Source of the DNA: Burkholderia cepacia ATCC 25416
GTDB lineage: Bacteria; Pseudomonadota; Gammaproteobacteria; Burkholderiales; Burkholderiaceae
Direction: 5' to 3'
Assembly: GCF_001411495.1 (NCBI RefSeq)
Contig: NZ_CP012981.1
Span: forward strand, 1,488,001 to 1,552,000
Length of the DNA: 64,000 nucleotides
The position numbers were made by a program, and so were the translations under genes. Every line of letters starts with the position of its first letter. The first letter of the stretch is position 1. Shown here one piece after another: positions 43,135 through 52,951 of this stretch. The notes under the pieces were generated by a model. It saw nothing but the letters and a program-made list of their open reading frames with translations. It had not been told where the DNA came from and ran no database searches.

Positions 43135-43716
43135 TTACGCCTTCGACAACGCCTTCAGTGCGAGCTTGATGCCTTCGGATACACCGGTGCCGGCCGGCAC
43201 GTTCTTGATCGCGGCCAGGCCTTCCTTTTCGGAATAGCCGAGCGCAAGCAGCGCGTTGAGGATGTCGGTTGCGTGGTCGGACGGCGACGCGGCGCCGGCG
43301 AGCGCGCCGAGATCGGCGCCGAGCTTGCCCTTCAGTTCGAGCAGCAGGCGTTCGGCCGTCTTCTTGCCGATGCCGGGCAGGCGCGTGAGGCGTGCGGCGT
43401 CCTGCATCGTCACGGCCTGCGCGAGTTCCTGCACGCTCATGCCGGACAGCACGGCGAGCGCCATGCGCGCGCCGATGCCGGTGATCTTCAGCAGTTCGCG
43501 GAAGGTCGTGCGCTCTTGAGGCGTCAGGAAGCCGTACAGCAGGTGCGCGTCCTCGCGGACGATCTGCTGCGTGAGCAGCACGACGCGCTCGCCCGTTTGC
43601 GGCAGGTTGTAGAAGGTGCTCATCGGCACGTCGATTTCGTAGCCGACGCCGTTGCAGTCGACGAGCAGGTGAGGCGGGTTCTTTTCGAGCAGGATGCCGG
43701 CGATGCGACCGATCAT
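43135..43716 (-). CDS. ruvA: Holliday junction branch-migration protein RuvA
   Basis: Junction-binding tetramer that loads RuvB. The start at 43716 ([20 protein letters not shown]) gives 193 aa. OB-fold, two helix-hairpin-helix motifs ([16 protein letters not shown] and [20 protein letters not shown]) and a C-terminal RuvB-binding domain are all visible. A 164-nt gap separates it from ruvC and holds a short tandem repeat (43825-43851). Confidence 0.97.
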   Translation of the reverse strand: MIGRIAGILLEKNPPHLLVDCNGVGYEIDVPMSTFYNLPQTGERVVLLTQQIVREDAHLLYGFLTPQERTTFRELLKITGIGARMALAVLSGMSVQELAQAVTMQDAARLTRLPGIGKKTAERLLLELKGKLGADLGALAGAASPSDHATDILNALLALGYSEKEGLAAIKNVPAGTGVSEGIKLALKALSKA

Positions 43717-43824
43717 GGAGGGCGGGATGCGAGGAATAAAGCGCGAGTGTAGCGCACGTGCGGCGCAATGCCGACGGGATCGGCCGTCAGGCCGGGGCAA
43801 CGGGTGTCGTGGGTGTGCCGCGTG

Positions 43825-43851
43825 CGGTCGAAACGGTCGACACGGTCGATC
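43825..43851. repeat. three tandem 9-bp repeats between ruvC and ruvA
   Basis: The unit CGGTCGANN occurs three times in a row (AA, CA and TC endings). It is intergenic and of unknown significance. Confidence 0.6.
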
Positions 43852-43880
43852 CGGCGGACCGCACGCCGGCACGCGCGAGG

Positions 43881-44423
43881 TCAGCCGACCAGCCGCCCGC
43901 GCCGTACGCGCAGCCCTTTCTTCGCGAGCGCCGGCGCGAGGCCGCCGAGCGTGTTGAGCGTGTCGCCGCCGTGCGCGTGGCAGATCGCCATGCCGAGCGC
44001 GTCGGCCGCGTCGGAGCCCGGCTGTCCGGAGAGATTGAGCAGCCGCGTGACCATCTCCTGCATCTGCGTCTTGGTCGCGCGGCCGTAGCCGACCACGGCC
44101 TGCTTGAGCTGCAGCGCCGTGTATTCGGCGACGGGCAGGCCGCCCGCGACGAGGCCGCAGATCGCGGCGCCGCGCGCCTGGCCGAGCAGCAGCGTCGACT
44201 GCGGGTTCACGTTGACGAACACCTTTTCGATCGCGGCCTGATCGGGTGCGTGCTCGCGCACGATGGTCGAGACGCCCTGGAAGATCGTGCCGAGCCGGGT
44301 GGCCAGGTCGGCGGTCGGCGTGCGGATCACGCCGCTCGCGACATAGGCGAGCCGGTGGCCGCTGACGTCGATGATGCCGAAACCGGTGACGCGCAGGCCG
44401 GGGTCGATGCCGAGAATTCGCAT
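43881..44423 (-). CDS. ruvC: crossover junction endodeoxyribonuclease RuvC
   Basis: Holliday junction resolvase, 180 aa, RNase H fold. The catalytic acids are visible: Asp7 in [16 protein letters not shown], Glu in [15 protein letters not shown], and the Asp pair in [16 protein letters not shown]. The start has no obvious Shine-Dalgarno sequence. It precedes ruvA on the - strand. The terminator at 44511-44543 separates it from purH, so it should have its own promoter in the short gap. Confidence 0.97.
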   Translation of the reverse strand: MRILGIDPGLRVTGFGIIDVSGHRLAYVASGVIRTPTADLATRLGTIFQGVSTIVREHAPDQAAIEKVFVNVNPQSTLLLGQARGAAICGLVAGGLPVAEYTALQLKQAVVGYGRATKTQMQEMVTRLLNLSGQPGSDAADALGMAICHAHGGDTLNTLGGLAPALAKKGLRVRRGRLVG

Positions 44424-44510
44424 GAGTGAGGAGAATGGCGTGATGCAGCGATACTACAACGAATGGTGTGCGGCGCCGGCCGCACGTTCGCGTGCGCCGG
44501 CGCAACGCAA

Positions 44511-44543
44511 TAAAAAACCCGGCGGGTGCAATGCCGCCGGGTT
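44511..44543 (-). terminator. purH terminator
   Basis: AACCCGGCGG (44516-44525) pairs with CCGCCGGGTT (44534-44543), with an 8-nt loop. On the - strand the stem is followed by a T-run (As at 44512-44517 on +), so it ends the transcript from purH. Confidence 0.88.
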
Positions 44544-44577
44544 GTCGTGCAGCGGCCGCGCGGGCCGCATGCCGCGA

Positions 44578-46143
44578 TCAGTGACGGAAGTGACGCACGC
44601 CCGTCAGGATCATCGCGATGCCGTGCTCGTCGGCTGCGGCGATCACTTCGTCGTCGCGCATCGAGCCGCCCGGCTGGATCACGCAGGTCGCGCCGGCCGC
44701 CACGACGACGTCGAGGCCGTCGCGGAACGGGAAGAACGCATCCGACGCGACGGCCGAACCGGCCAGCGTCAGGCCCGCGTTCTGCGCCTTGATGCTTGCG
44801 ATGCGCGCGGAATCGACGCGGCTCATCTGGCCGGCGCCGACGCCGAGCGTCATGCCGTTGCCGCAGAACACGATCGCGTTCGACTTCACGTACTTCGCGA
44901 CGCGCCACGCGAACAGCAGGTCGTCCATTTCCTTCGCGGTCGGCTGGCGCTTCGTGACGACGCGCAGCTCGCTCGGCTGCACGTTCTTCGAATCGAGCGA
45001 CTGCACGAGCAGGCCGCCGCCCACGCGCTTCAGGTCGAATGCGTTGTGGCCGTCGCCCAGCGCGATCTCGAGCAGGCGCACGTTCTGCTTCGCGGCGAAC
45101 ACCTGCTTCGCGGCGTCGGAGAACGACGGGGCGATCAGCACTTCGACGAACTGCTTCGCGACGGCCTGGGCAGCCGCTTCGTCGACTTCGCGGTTGAACG
45201 CGATGATGCCGCCGAAGGCCGACGTCGGATCTGTCTGGAACGCCTTCGCGTACGCGTCGGCCGAATCGTTGCCAACTGCAACGCCGCACGGGTTCGCATG
45301 CTTGATGATCACGCAGGCCGGTGCGTCGAACGTCTTCACGCATTCCCACGCCGCGTCGGAATCCGCGATGTTGTTGTACGACAGTTCCTTGCCTTGCAGC
45401 TGGCGGTAGTTCGCCAGCGCGCCGGCCGGCGTCGCGAGGTCGCGGTAGAACGCCGCGCTCTGGTGCGGGTTCTCGCCGTAGCGCAGGTCCTGCACCTTGT
45501 CGAACGCCAGGTTCAGCGTGGCCGGGTACGTGCTGCGCGAGGCGTGCTTCAGCTCGTCGGTCAGGCTCGTCAGGTAGTTCGTGATCGCGCCGTCATATTG
45601 CGCGGTGTGCGCGAACACCTTCGTCGCGAGGCGGAAGTTGGTCGCGTAGCCCACCGCATTGCCGTTCGCCTTCATTTCATCGAGCACGACCGCGTAGTCG
45701 GCCGGATCGACGACGACCGTCACGTCGCGATGGTTCTTCGCGGCCGAGCGCAGCATCGTCGGGCCGCCGATGTCGATGTTCTCGATCGCGTCGGCGAGCG
45801 TGCAGTCGTCCTTCGCGATCGTCGCGACGAACGGATACAGGTTCACGACGAGCAGGTCGATCGTCGGGATGCCGTGCTGCTCCAGCGCCTGCATGTGCTC
45901 GGGCAGGTCGCGGCGGGCGAGGATGCCGCCGTGCACCTTCGGGTGGAGCGTCTTCACGCGCCCATCGAGCATCTCCGGGAAGCCCGTGTAATCGGCCACT
46001 TCGGTCACGGGCAGGCCGGCGTCGGCGAGGAGTTTCGCGGTGCCGCCCGTCGACAGCAGCTTGACGCCGAGGTCGGACAGCGACTTCGCGAAGTCGACAA
46101 TGCCGGTCTTGTCGGAAACGGAAATGAGCGCTTGCTTGATCAT
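44578..46143 (-). CDS. purH: bifunctional AICAR transformylase / IMP cyclohydrolase
   Basis: Last two steps of de novo IMP synthesis. The 521-aa protein has an N-terminal cyclohydrolase (MGS-like) domain ([40 protein letters not shown]) and a C-terminal formyltransferase domain with [32 protein letters not shown] and the terminal [14 protein letters not shown]. It follows fis by 44 nt on the same strand. Confidence 0.98.
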   Translation of the reverse strand: MIKQALISVSDKTGIVDFAKSLSDLGVKLLSTGGTAKLLADAGLPVTEVADYTGFPEMLDGRVKTLHPKVHGGILARRDLPEHMQALEQHGIPTIDLLVVNLYPFVATIAKDDCTLADAIENIDIGGPTMLRSAAKNHRDVTVVVDPADYAVVLDEMKANGNAVGYATNFRLATKVFAHTAQYDGAITNYLTSLTDELKHASRSTYPATLNLAFDKVQDLRYGENPHQSAAFYRDLATPAGALANYRQLQGKELSYNNIADSDAAWECVKTFDAPACVIIKHANPCGVAVGNDSADAYAKAFQTDPTSAFGGIIAFNREVDEAAAQAVAKQFVEVLIAPSFSDAAKQVFAAKQNVRLLEIALGDGHNAFDLKRVGGGLLVQSLDSKNVQPSELRVVTKRQPTAKEMDDLLFAWRVAKYVKSNAIVFCGNGMTLGVGAGQMSRVDSARIASIKAQNAGLTLAGSAVASDAFFPFRDGLDVVVAAGATCVIQPGGSMRDDEVIAAADEHGIAMILTGVRHFRH

Positions 46144-46187
46144 GATGGAACCACCAATAGCCAGGGAAACGGGGACGGGACGGCCGC

Positions 46188-46421
46188 CTACAGCAGGCCG
46201 TGCTGCTGCAGCTTCTTGCGCAGCGTATTGCGATTGATGCCGAGGTACTCCGCGGCGAGCGACTGGTTGCCGCCTGCCTGTACGAGCACGACCTCGAGCA
46301 TCGGCTTTTCGACGCAGGACATCACCATTTCATAGACGTCGTGCGGATTGGAGCCGTCTAGATCCCGGAAATACACGTCCAGGCTCTCGCGGACACATTG
46401 TTCGATGTTGTGCTTGCTCAT
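46188..46421 (-). CDS. fis: nucleoid-associated protein Fis
   Basis: Small DNA-bending regulator, 77 aa, shorter at the N-terminus than the 98-aa E. coli protein, which is usual in beta-proteobacteria. The C-terminal helix-turn-helix ([20 protein letters not shown]) is the signature shared with NtrC-type DNA-binding domains. Its ATG overlaps the dusB stop (ATGA), reproducing the classical dusB-fis operon. The short form may lack the invertase-activating arms. Confidence 0.93.
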   Translation of the reverse strand: MSKHNIEQCVRESLDVYFRDLDGSNPHDVYEMVMSCVEKPMLEVVLVQAGGNQSLAAEYLGINRNTLRKKLQQHGLL

Positions 46422-47485
46422 GCTGCTAACTGGTTATGGTCGTCCGACTCGCCCTGGCCGTTTTCCTCTTCGTCGTCGACGTAGACGAGGTGGTCCGACA
46501 GCGCCTTTTGCGCCTCGAAGAATGCATTGACGGCGGCGAGTTGCTCGCGGGTGGAATCGAGCGTGTTCATCCTGTGCCGGAACCCGTTGGCACCGGAAAG
46601 GCCGCGAGTGTACCAGCCGATGTGCTTGCGCGCAGTACGGACTCCCGTGAATTCACCATAGAAGGCGTAGTGGTCTTCCAGGTGTTCGTTCATCACGTGC
46701 TGAATCTCGTCGATCCGCGGCGGGAGCAGCAGCTCGCCGGTTTGCAGGAAATGATCGATTTCGCGGAACAACCATGGCCGACCTTGCGCAGCGCGACCGA
46801 TCATCAGGGCATCGGCGCCGGTCGCGTCGAGCACGGCCTTCGCCTTCGCGGGCGACGTGATGTCGCCGTTCGCGACCACCGGAATCCGCACCGCCGCCTT
46901 CACGGCCGCGATGGTGTCGTATTCGGCGTCGCCGCGGTACAGGTCGGCGCGCGTGCGGCCGTGCACGGTGAGCATCGAAATGCCGGCGGCTTCGGCCAGG
47001 CGCGCGACCGTGATCGCGTTCTTGTGCTCGCGATCCCAGCCCGTGCGGATCTTCAGCGTGACGGGCACCGCATCGGGCCCCGTGCCGACCGCCGCGACCA
47101 CCGCCTCGACGATGCGCTGCACGAGCGGCTCGTTCTGCAGCAGCGCGGAGCCGGCCGCGACGTTGCAGACCTTTTTCGCCGGGCAGCCCATGTTGATGTC
47201 GATGATCTGCGCGCCGTTGTCGACGTTGTAGCGGGCCGCTTCGGCCATCATCGCCGGATCGGCGCCCGCGATCTGGACCGCGATCGGCTCCACCTCGCCT
47301 TCGTGGTTCGCGCGCCGCATCGTCTTCGCGCTTTTCCACAGCTGCGCGTTGGACGCGACCATCTCGGACACGGCGTAACCGGCCCCCATCCGCTTGCAGA
47401 GCTGGCGGAACGGACGATCCGTCACGCCGGCCATCGGGGCGACGAACAGGTTGTTACGCAATACGTGAGAGCCGATAACGGGCAT
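46418..47485 (-). CDS. dusB: tRNA-dihydrouridine synthase DusB
   Basis: FMN enzyme that reduces uridine to dihydrouridine in the tRNA D-loop. TIM-barrel landmarks are FVAPMAGVTDRPFRQLCKRM, the active-site cysteine in NMGCPAKKVCNVAAGSALL and VVANGDITSPAKA. The start at 47485 (MPVIGSHVLRNNLF, 355 aa) matches the family. An in-frame ATG 33 nt upstream (47518) cannot be excluded, since neither has a clear ribosome site. Directly upstream of fis. Confidence 0.95.
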   Translation of the reverse strand: MPVIGSHVLRNNLFVAPMAGVTDRPFRQLCKRMGAGYAVSEMVASNAQLWKSAKTMRRANHEGEVEPIAVQIAGADPAMMAEAARYNVDNGAQIIDINMGCPAKKVCNVAAGSALLQNEPLVQRIVEAVVAAVGTGPDAVPVTLKIRTGWDREHKNAITVARLAEAAGISMLTVHGRTRADLYRGDAEYDTIAAVKAAVRIPVVANGDITSPAKAKAVLDATGADALMIGRAAQGRPWLFREIDHFLQTGELLLPPRIDEIQHVMNEHLEDHYAFYGEFTGVRTARKHIGWYTRGLSGANGFRHRMNTLDSTREQLAAVNAFFEAQKALSDHLVYVDDEEENGQGESDDHNQLAA

Positions 47486-47609
47486 CGCAATGGCACCGCC
47501 CGCGGCGGGCGCGGGCATGAAAAGGGCAGACGGAAACGCGCATTTTACCGTATTCCCATGCCCCGCCGATTTGACCCGGTTTGAGTGGCGCGACTGTGCG
47601 CGCCGCGCG

Positions 47610-48797
47610 TCAGTTGCGCTGGCCGAACATCATCTGGCGCGCGATCACCTTCTTGAGCGGCGGCACGAACTCGAGTGCGGTGAGCGCGGCACCGCGCAGC
47701 AGCGGGAGCGGGCCCGAGTCGATCGTGAACAGGCGTGCCAGCGTGTCGGTCGCGCCGATCGTGAAGCGCCGGTCGAGTGCGCGGCGCGCGTTGAAGGTGG
47801 CGAGCGCGGTCGCTTCGAAGCCTTGCGTGGACAGTGTGTCGACGAGCGTATGCGCATCGCGCAGCCCGAGGTTGAGCCCCTGGCCCGCGACGGGGTGCAG
47901 GGTTTGCGCGGCATTGCCGACGATCGCGACGCGGCCGTTGACGAGCGTCTGCGCGGCGTTCAGGCCGAGCGGGAAAGACGCGCGGCCCGCGATCGCGACG
48001 AAGTCGCCCATGCGCTCGCCGAACGCGCTGCCGAGCTCGCGCAGGAATGCGTCGTCGGGCAGCGCGGCGCGGCGCGCCGCTTCGTCGGGCGTGCAGCACC
48101 ACACGAGCGAATACTCGGCCTGGCGCGGGCCGCCAAGCGGCAGCAGCGCGAGCGGGCCTTCGTGCGTGAAGCGTTCCCACGCGACGTTCGGGCGCGGCGC
48201 CGATACCGTGACCGTGCCGACGATCGCGGTCTGGCCGTAGTCGCGGCGATGCTTGCCGGTATCGGCCCGCTGTTCGTGGAACAGCCCGCCTTCGGCATTG
48301 ATGACGATGCGTGCGCGCAGCGTGCGCTCGCCTTGCGGGCCATCGAGCGTCAGCGTGACGCCGTCGGCATCCTGCTGCGGCTCGCGCGCGGTGGTCGACG
48401 TGAGCCAGTCGACGCGGGTGCCGCGCACGGCGCCGGCGAGCGCCTGCACGAGCGAGCCGAAGCGCACGACATAACCGAGCGCGGCGAGGTCGTGTTCGTC
48501 GCGGTCGATCAGCGTGCGGCCGAAATGGCCGCGCTGCGATACGTGGATGTGTTCGATCGGCGTCGCGTCGGCGGGCCACGCGAGCGTGTCGAGCAGCACG
48601 CGGCTGCCGTGCGACACGGCGATCGCGCGCGGATCGTTTGCGCTCGCGGCCGGTTCACGCGCATCGATCAGCGCGATCGATGCGTGCTGCGTGGCGCTGC
48701 GGCGCGCGAGCCAGCCGGCGAGCGCGAGCCCGACGGGGCCCGCGCCGACGATGGCGAGGTCGTAGTCCGGCGTGGCCGGGGAGGAGGCGGTCGTCAT
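47610..48797 (-). CDS. ubiH: ubiquinone-biosynthesis FAD monooxygenase UbiH
   Basis: Flavoprotein hydroxylase of the ubiquinone ring, 395 aa. It has the N-terminal FAD site DLAIVGAGPVGLALAGWLAR and the C-terminal GNAAQTLHPVAGQGLNLGLR. That last motif, with GNAAQ rather than GDAAH, is characteristic of UbiH itself rather than its paralogues UbiF or UbiI. It lies 40 nt downstream of pepP, a pairing also known in E. coli (pepP-ubiH). Confidence 0.9.
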   Translation of the reverse strand: MTTASSPATPDYDLAIVGAGPVGLALAGWLARRSATQHASIALIDAREPAASANDPRAIAVSHGSRVLLDTLAWPADATPIEHIHVSQRGHFGRTLIDRDEHDLAALGYVVRFGSLVQALAGAVRGTRVDWLTSTTAREPQQDADGVTLTLDGPQGERTLRARIVINAEGGLFHEQRADTGKHRRDYGQTAIVGTVTVSAPRPNVAWERFTHEGPLALLPLGGPRQAEYSLVWCCTPDEAARRAALPDDAFLRELGSAFGERMGDFVAIAGRASFPLGLNAAQTLVNGRVAIVGNAAQTLHPVAGQGLNLGLRDAHTLVDTLSTQGFEATALATFNARRALDRRFTIGATDTLARLFTIDSGPLPLLRGAALTALEFVPPLKKVIARQMMFGQRN

Positions 48798-48837
48798 CTT
48801 GATTCGTGAAACGGAGGTAACGGTCGGCGGCAGCCGG

Positions 48838-50223
48838 TCATGCGAGTGCGCGCATCAGCGCTTCGATCTCGTCCGCCGCGACGGGCACGCCGCGCGTGAT
48901 CAGCTCGCAGCCCTGCTCGCGCACGATCGCGTCGTCCTCGATGCGGATGCCGATGTTCCAGTACTCGGGCGGCACGTCGTCGGCGGCGCGCACATAGAGG
49001 CCGGGTTCGACCGTCAGCGTCATGCCGGCCTTCAGCGTGCGCCATGGCAGCGCGCCGTTGCCGTCGCGCTCGGCGAGCCGCTCGCGGTAGTCGCCGCAAT
49101 CGTGCACGTCCATGCCGATCCAGTGGCCGGTGCGGTGCATGTAGAAGCGCGTGTACGCACGCTCGGCGATCACGTCGTCGACGTTCGAGAAGCGCGTTTT
49201 CGGGATGATGCCGGTGTCGAGCAGCCCCTGCGCGAGCACGCGCACGGCGGCGTCGTGCGGTGCTTCGAACGGCACGCCGGCGCGCGTCGCGTCGATCGCG
49301 GCCTGCTGGGCGGCGAGCACGATGTCGTACAGCGTGCGTTGCGCGGGCGAGAAGCGCCCGTTGGCCGGAAACGTGCGCGTGATGTCCGACGCGTAGCCGT
49401 CGAGTTCGCACGCGGCGTCGATCAGGATCAGGTCGCCGTCCTTCGCGGTTGCGTTGCCGGCCGGGTAGTGCAGCACGCACGCGTTCGCGCCGGCCGCGAC
49501 GATCGAGCCGTACGCGGGCGACTGCGCGCCGTGCTTGCGGAACACATACAGCAGCTCGGCTTCGAGTTCGTATTCGCGGATGCCGGGGCGGCACGCCTGC
49601 ATCGCGCGGCGGTGCGCGAGCGCGGAGATGTGCGCGGCGCGCATCATGATCGCGAGCTCGTGCTCGTCCTTCACGAGCCGCATGTCGTCGAGGAGCGGCG
49701 TGAGGTCGAGCATCGCGTCCGGTGCGGCGACGCCCGTGCGCGCCAGCGCGCGCACCGCGTCGATCCAGCCCGCGAGCCGGCGGTCGAAGTCGGCCGATGC
49801 GCCGAACCGGTAGTGCACGGTGCCGGAGTCGGCGAGCAGGCGCGGCATCTCCGTATCGATCACGTCGACCGCGAACGCCGCGTCGAAGCCGAACGCATCG
49901 CGCGCGGCTTCGGGCCCGTAGTGGAAGCCTTCCCAGATCTCGCGGTCGGCATTCTTGCCGCGGCAGAACAGGATCGACTCCGGCGCGCCGTGCGGCGCGG
50001 CCGCGTTCAGCACGAGCACGGCATCCGGCTCGGTGAAGCCCGTCAGGTAATGGAAGTAGCTGTCGTACCGGTACGGGTAGGCCGTATCGCGGTTGCGCAG
50101 CAGTTCCGGCGCGGTGGGGACGATGGCGACGCCGCCGCCGGCGGCACGCAGTGCGGCAAGCACGCGTTCACGGCGCTGGCGGTAGACGTCGACGGCGATG
50201 GCGGTATCGAGGGGCGCGTTCAT
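48838..50223 (-). CDS. pepP: Xaa-Pro aminopeptidase (aminopeptidase P)
   Basis: Metallopeptidase that removes an N-terminal residue preceding proline. 461 aa, with an N-terminal AMP_N domain and a C-terminal pita-bread catalytic domain. Metal ligands are visible: two Asp in LIDAACELDGYASDITRTFP, His in HRTGHWIGMDVHDCGDY, and Glu in LTVEPGLYVR and IGIRIEDDAIV. First gene of the apparent pepP-ubiH pair. Confidence 0.95.
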   Translation of the reverse strand: MNAPLDTAIAVDVYRQRRERVLAALRAAGGGVAIVPTAPELLRNRDTAYPYRYDSYFHYLTGFTEPDAVLVLNAAAPHGAPESILFCRGKNADREIWEGFHYGPEAARDAFGFDAAFAVDVIDTEMPRLLADSGTVHYRFGASADFDRRLAGWIDAVRALARTGVAAPDAMLDLTPLLDDMRLVKDEHELAIMMRAAHISALAHRRAMQACRPGIREYELEAELLYVFRKHGAQSPAYGSIVAAGANACVLHYPAGNATAKDGDLILIDAACELDGYASDITRTFPANGRFSPAQRTLYDIVLAAQQAAIDATRAGVPFEAPHDAAVRVLAQGLLDTGIIPKTRFSNVDDVIAERAYTRFYMHRTGHWIGMDVHDCGDYRERLAERDGNGALPWRTLKAGMTLTVEPGLYVRAADDVPPEYWNIGIRIEDDAIVREQGCELITRGVPVAADEIEALMRALA

Positions 50224-50410
50224 TCGTGCGATTGTAGCGCCGCGTGACGCCGCGCGTGAGAGAGGGGGCGGGAAGCCGCGCCGGGCGGCCCGCGTGACGG
50301 TTGTTGCAAACCATCCACAGGCCGGTCGGGCGATTTTCTGTCGCGCGACGCCGGCCGGTTATGATCGGCGACAACGTATACTCTCGGCGGTTCCCTTAAA
50401 AAGGCAGATG

Positions 50411-51022
50411 ATGAAATTAATCGGTTCGCTCAGCAGCCCGTACGTCCGCAAGGCGCGGATCGTGCTGGCTGAAAAGAAGATCGACTACAAGCTGGAGCTC
50501 GAGAACGTGTGGGCGCCGGAGACGGATATTCATGCTTCGAATCCGCTCGGCAAGGTCCCGTGCCTCGTGATGGAGGATGGTGCCGCGGTGTTCGATTCCC
50601 GCGTGATCTGCGAATACGTCGACACGCTGTCGCCGGTCGGCAAGCTGATTCCGCCGTCGGGGCGCGAGCGCGTCGAAGTGCGCTGCTGGGAAGCGCTGGG
50701 CGACGGCGTGCTCGACGCGGCCGTGGCGATTCGTCTCGAATACACGCAGCGGGACGAAGCGCAGCGCAGCGCGAGCTGGATCGCGCGCCAGCAGCGCAAG
50801 ATCGACGACGCGCTCGTCGCGATGTCGCAAGGGCTCGGCGGCAAGACGTGGTGCGTCGGTAATCATTACACGCTCGCCGACATCGCACTCGGCTGCGCGC
50901 TCGGCTATCTCGACTTCCGGATGCCCGAGCTCAACTGGCGCGACCGCCACCCGAACCTCGACAAGCACTTCGTGAAGCTGCTGCAGCGCCAGTCGTTCGC
51001 CGACACGCTGCCGCAGAACTGA
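50411..51022 (+). CDS. glutathione S-transferase family protein, YibF-like
   Basis: 203-aa two-domain GST. The thioredoxin-fold N-terminus MKLIGSLSSPYVRKARIVLA with Ser9 as likely thiolate-stabilising residue, NPLGKVPCLVMEDG (cis-Pro) and FDSRVICEYVD resemble E. coli YibF. The helical C-terminal domain contains TLADIALGCALGYLDFR. ATG 50411 is preferred over the adjacent ATG 50408 because of better spacing to AAGG. Substrate unknown. Confidence 0.9.
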   Translation: MKLIGSLSSPYVRKARIVLAEKKIDYKLELENVWAPETDIHASNPLGKVPCLVMEDGAAVFDSRVICEYVDTLSPVGKLIPPSGRERVEVRCWEALGDGVLDAAVAIRLEYTQRDEAQRSASWIARQQRKIDDALVAMSQGLGGKTWCVGNHYTLADIALGCALGYLDFRMPELNWRDRHPNLDKHFVKLLQRQSFADTLPQN

Positions 51023-51066
51023 GCCGCGCGCGACGCGTACACGCATTCACGCATTCGGCAGACAAA

Positions 51067-51098
51067 AGAAAAGCGCCCCGCGGGGCGCTTTTCTTTTT
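51067..51098. terminator. bidirectional terminator after the GST gene
   Basis: AGAAAAGCGCCCCG (51067-51080) is directly followed by its perfect complement (51081-51094), then TTTTT region. It serves the convergent GST and glutamate-synthase-like genes. Confidence 0.87.
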
Positions 51099-51134
51099 GC
51101 CGGGCCGCCCCCGCGGCGGGGGCGCTCGCCTGCA

Positions 51135-52754
51135 TCATTCGATCGACGCGTAGACGGCCTCGCCGAGCGTGAACGAATCGCTGCGCGAAATCGGCCACCA
51201 CTTGTCGTACAGCGTAAAGCCGCAGGTGTTGCCGTCGAGCAGCGCGCCGGGCTTCAGGTACTTCAGCAGCTGCGACATCAGCCGGACCTCGTGCGGCGCG
51301 ATGCGCTGCACGATGTGATGCGCGCGCAGCTCCGACGGATGCGCGAGGCCGGCCGCCTGCACGAGCTCCTGCAGCGCGTGCAGTGTGTTGCGGTGGAAGT
51401 TGTACACGCGGTCGGCCTTGTCGGGCACGACGAGCGCGCGCTGGCGCACCGGGTCCTGCGTCGCGACGCCGGTCGGGCAGCGGCCCGTGTGGCAGGTCTG
51501 CGCCTGGATGCAGCCGACCGCGAACATGAAGCCGCGCGCCGAGTTCACCCAGTCCGCGCCGATCGCGAGCGTGCGGGCGACGTCGAACGCCGTGATGATC
51601 TTGCCGCTCGCGCCGATCTTCACGCGGTCGCGCACGCCGATCCCGACGAGCGTGTTGTGCACGAGCAGCAGCCCTTCCTGCAGCGGCACGCCGACGTGGT
51701 CGGTGAATTCGAGCGGCGCCGCGCCCGTGCCGCCTTCCGCGCCGTCGACGACGATGAAGTCCGGCACGATGCCGGTCTCGAGCATCGCCTTCGCGATCCC
51801 GAAGAATTCCCACGGATGGCCGACGCACAGCTTGAAGCCGGTCGGCTTGCCGCCCGACAGCGTGCGCAGCCGTTCGACGAATTCGAGCAGCCCGCGCGGG
51901 GTCGAGAATTCCGAGTGCGTCGCGGGCGAGATGCAGTCCTTGCCCATCGGCACGCCGCGCGTCTCGGCGATCTCCGGCGTGATCTTCGCGGCCGGCAGCA
52001 CGCCGCCGTGGCCGGGCTTCGCGCCCTGCGACAGCTTGACCTCGATCATCTTGACCTGCGGATCGGCGGCCTGCTTCGCGAACTTGTCGGGGTTGAAGGT
52101 GCCGTCGTCGTTGCGGCAGCCGAAGTAGCCGGACGCGATTTCCCAGATGATGTCGCCGCCGTTCTCGCGGTGGTATTTCGACAGCGAGCCTTCGCCCGTG
52201 TCATGCGCGAACCCGCCTTTCTTCGCGCCGAGGTTCAGCGAGCGGATCGCGTTCGCGGACAGCGAGCCGAAGCTCATCGCCGAGATGTTGAAGATCGAAA
52301 TGTCGTACGGTTGCGCGCGATTCGCGCCGACGCGGACACGGAAATCATGGTTCGGCAGCTTCGTCGGCGCGAGCGAGTGGCTGATCCATTCGTGCGCGAC
52401 GGCCTTCACGTTCAGCTCGGTGCCGTACGGGCGGTTGTCGGCGACGTTCTTCGCGCGCTGGTAGACGAGGCTGCGCTGCGCGCGCGAGAACGGCTTTTCG
52501 TCGGTGTCGTCCTCGACGAAATACTGGCGGATTTCAGGTCGGATGAATTCGAACAGGAAGCGGAAGTGGCCCCAGAGCGGGTAGTTGCGCAGGATCGCGT
52601 GGCGGTCCTGCTTCAGGTCGTACAGGCCGAGCGCGACGAGGGCGGCGGGAATCAGGATCCACAGCCACGCGATCGCGTGCCGCGCGGCGAGTGCCGCGAC
52701 GGCCACGAACAGCAGGACCGCGCACCACATCGCGAGATAGCGTCGGGAAAACAT
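51135..52754 (-). CDS. membrane-anchored FMN-binding glutamate-synthase-family protein
   Basis: 539-aa stand-alone central (FMN) domain of glutamate synthase. Two N-terminal hydrophobic stretches (about residues 7-44) suggest an inner-membrane anchor. The catalytic part contains EVKLSQGAKPGHGGVLPAAK, GAEGGTGAAPLEFTDHVG and the iron-sulfur cysteines in CIQAQTCHTGRCPTGVATQD. It lacks the N-terminal glutaminase domain and the C-terminal GXGXG helix of GltB, so it cannot use glutamine alone. Role unknown. Confidence 0.88.
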   Translation of the reverse strand: MFSRRYLAMWCAVLLFVAVAALAARHAIAWLWILIPAALVALGLYDLKQDRHAILRNYPLWGHFRFLFEFIRPEIRQYFVEDDTDEKPFSRAQRSLVYQRAKNVADNRPYGTELNVKAVAHEWISHSLAPTKLPNHDFRVRVGANRAQPYDISIFNISAMSFGSLSANAIRSLNLGAKKGGFAHDTGEGSLSKYHRENGGDIIWEIASGYFGCRNDDGTFNPDKFAKQAADPQVKMIEVKLSQGAKPGHGGVLPAAKITPEIAETRGVPMGKDCISPATHSEFSTPRGLLEFVERLRTLSGGKPTGFKLCVGHPWEFFGIAKAMLETGIVPDFIVVDGAEGGTGAAPLEFTDHVGVPLQEGLLLVHNTLVGIGVRDRVKIGASGKIITAFDVARTLAIGADWVNSARGFMFAVGCIQAQTCHTGRCPTGVATQDPVRQRALVVPDKADRVYNFHRNTLHALQELVQAAGLAHPSELRAHHIVQRIAPHEVRLMSQLLKYLKPGALLDGNTCGFTLYDKWWPISRSDSFTLGEAVYASIE

Positions 52755-52951
52755 GGGGACTCCGTCGTAATTATCTGGATGGCCATCGCTCGCGAGCGGT
52801 CGCGCGGCGGCCGGCAGGTCGGCGCCCTCGGCGTCGCGCCGGGCCGGCGGGCAGGGTGCCCGAGCCGTGCCTGGCCGCCGCCGGCGCCCACGATGGTCGA
52901 GAGTCTACTACGGGTCCCGTGAAGCTCGCGTTGCCGAGCCGGCCCGCCGCG

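Noticed and set aside
41332..43752. 806-codon + strand frame across the MpaB, ruvB and ruvA genes
   Set aside because: It runs antisense through three well-recognised genes and their gaps and has low-complexity Arg/Val composition.
44371..46335. 654-codon + strand frame antisense to purH
   Set aside because: PurH is complete on the - strand. The frame is a shadow caused by base composition.
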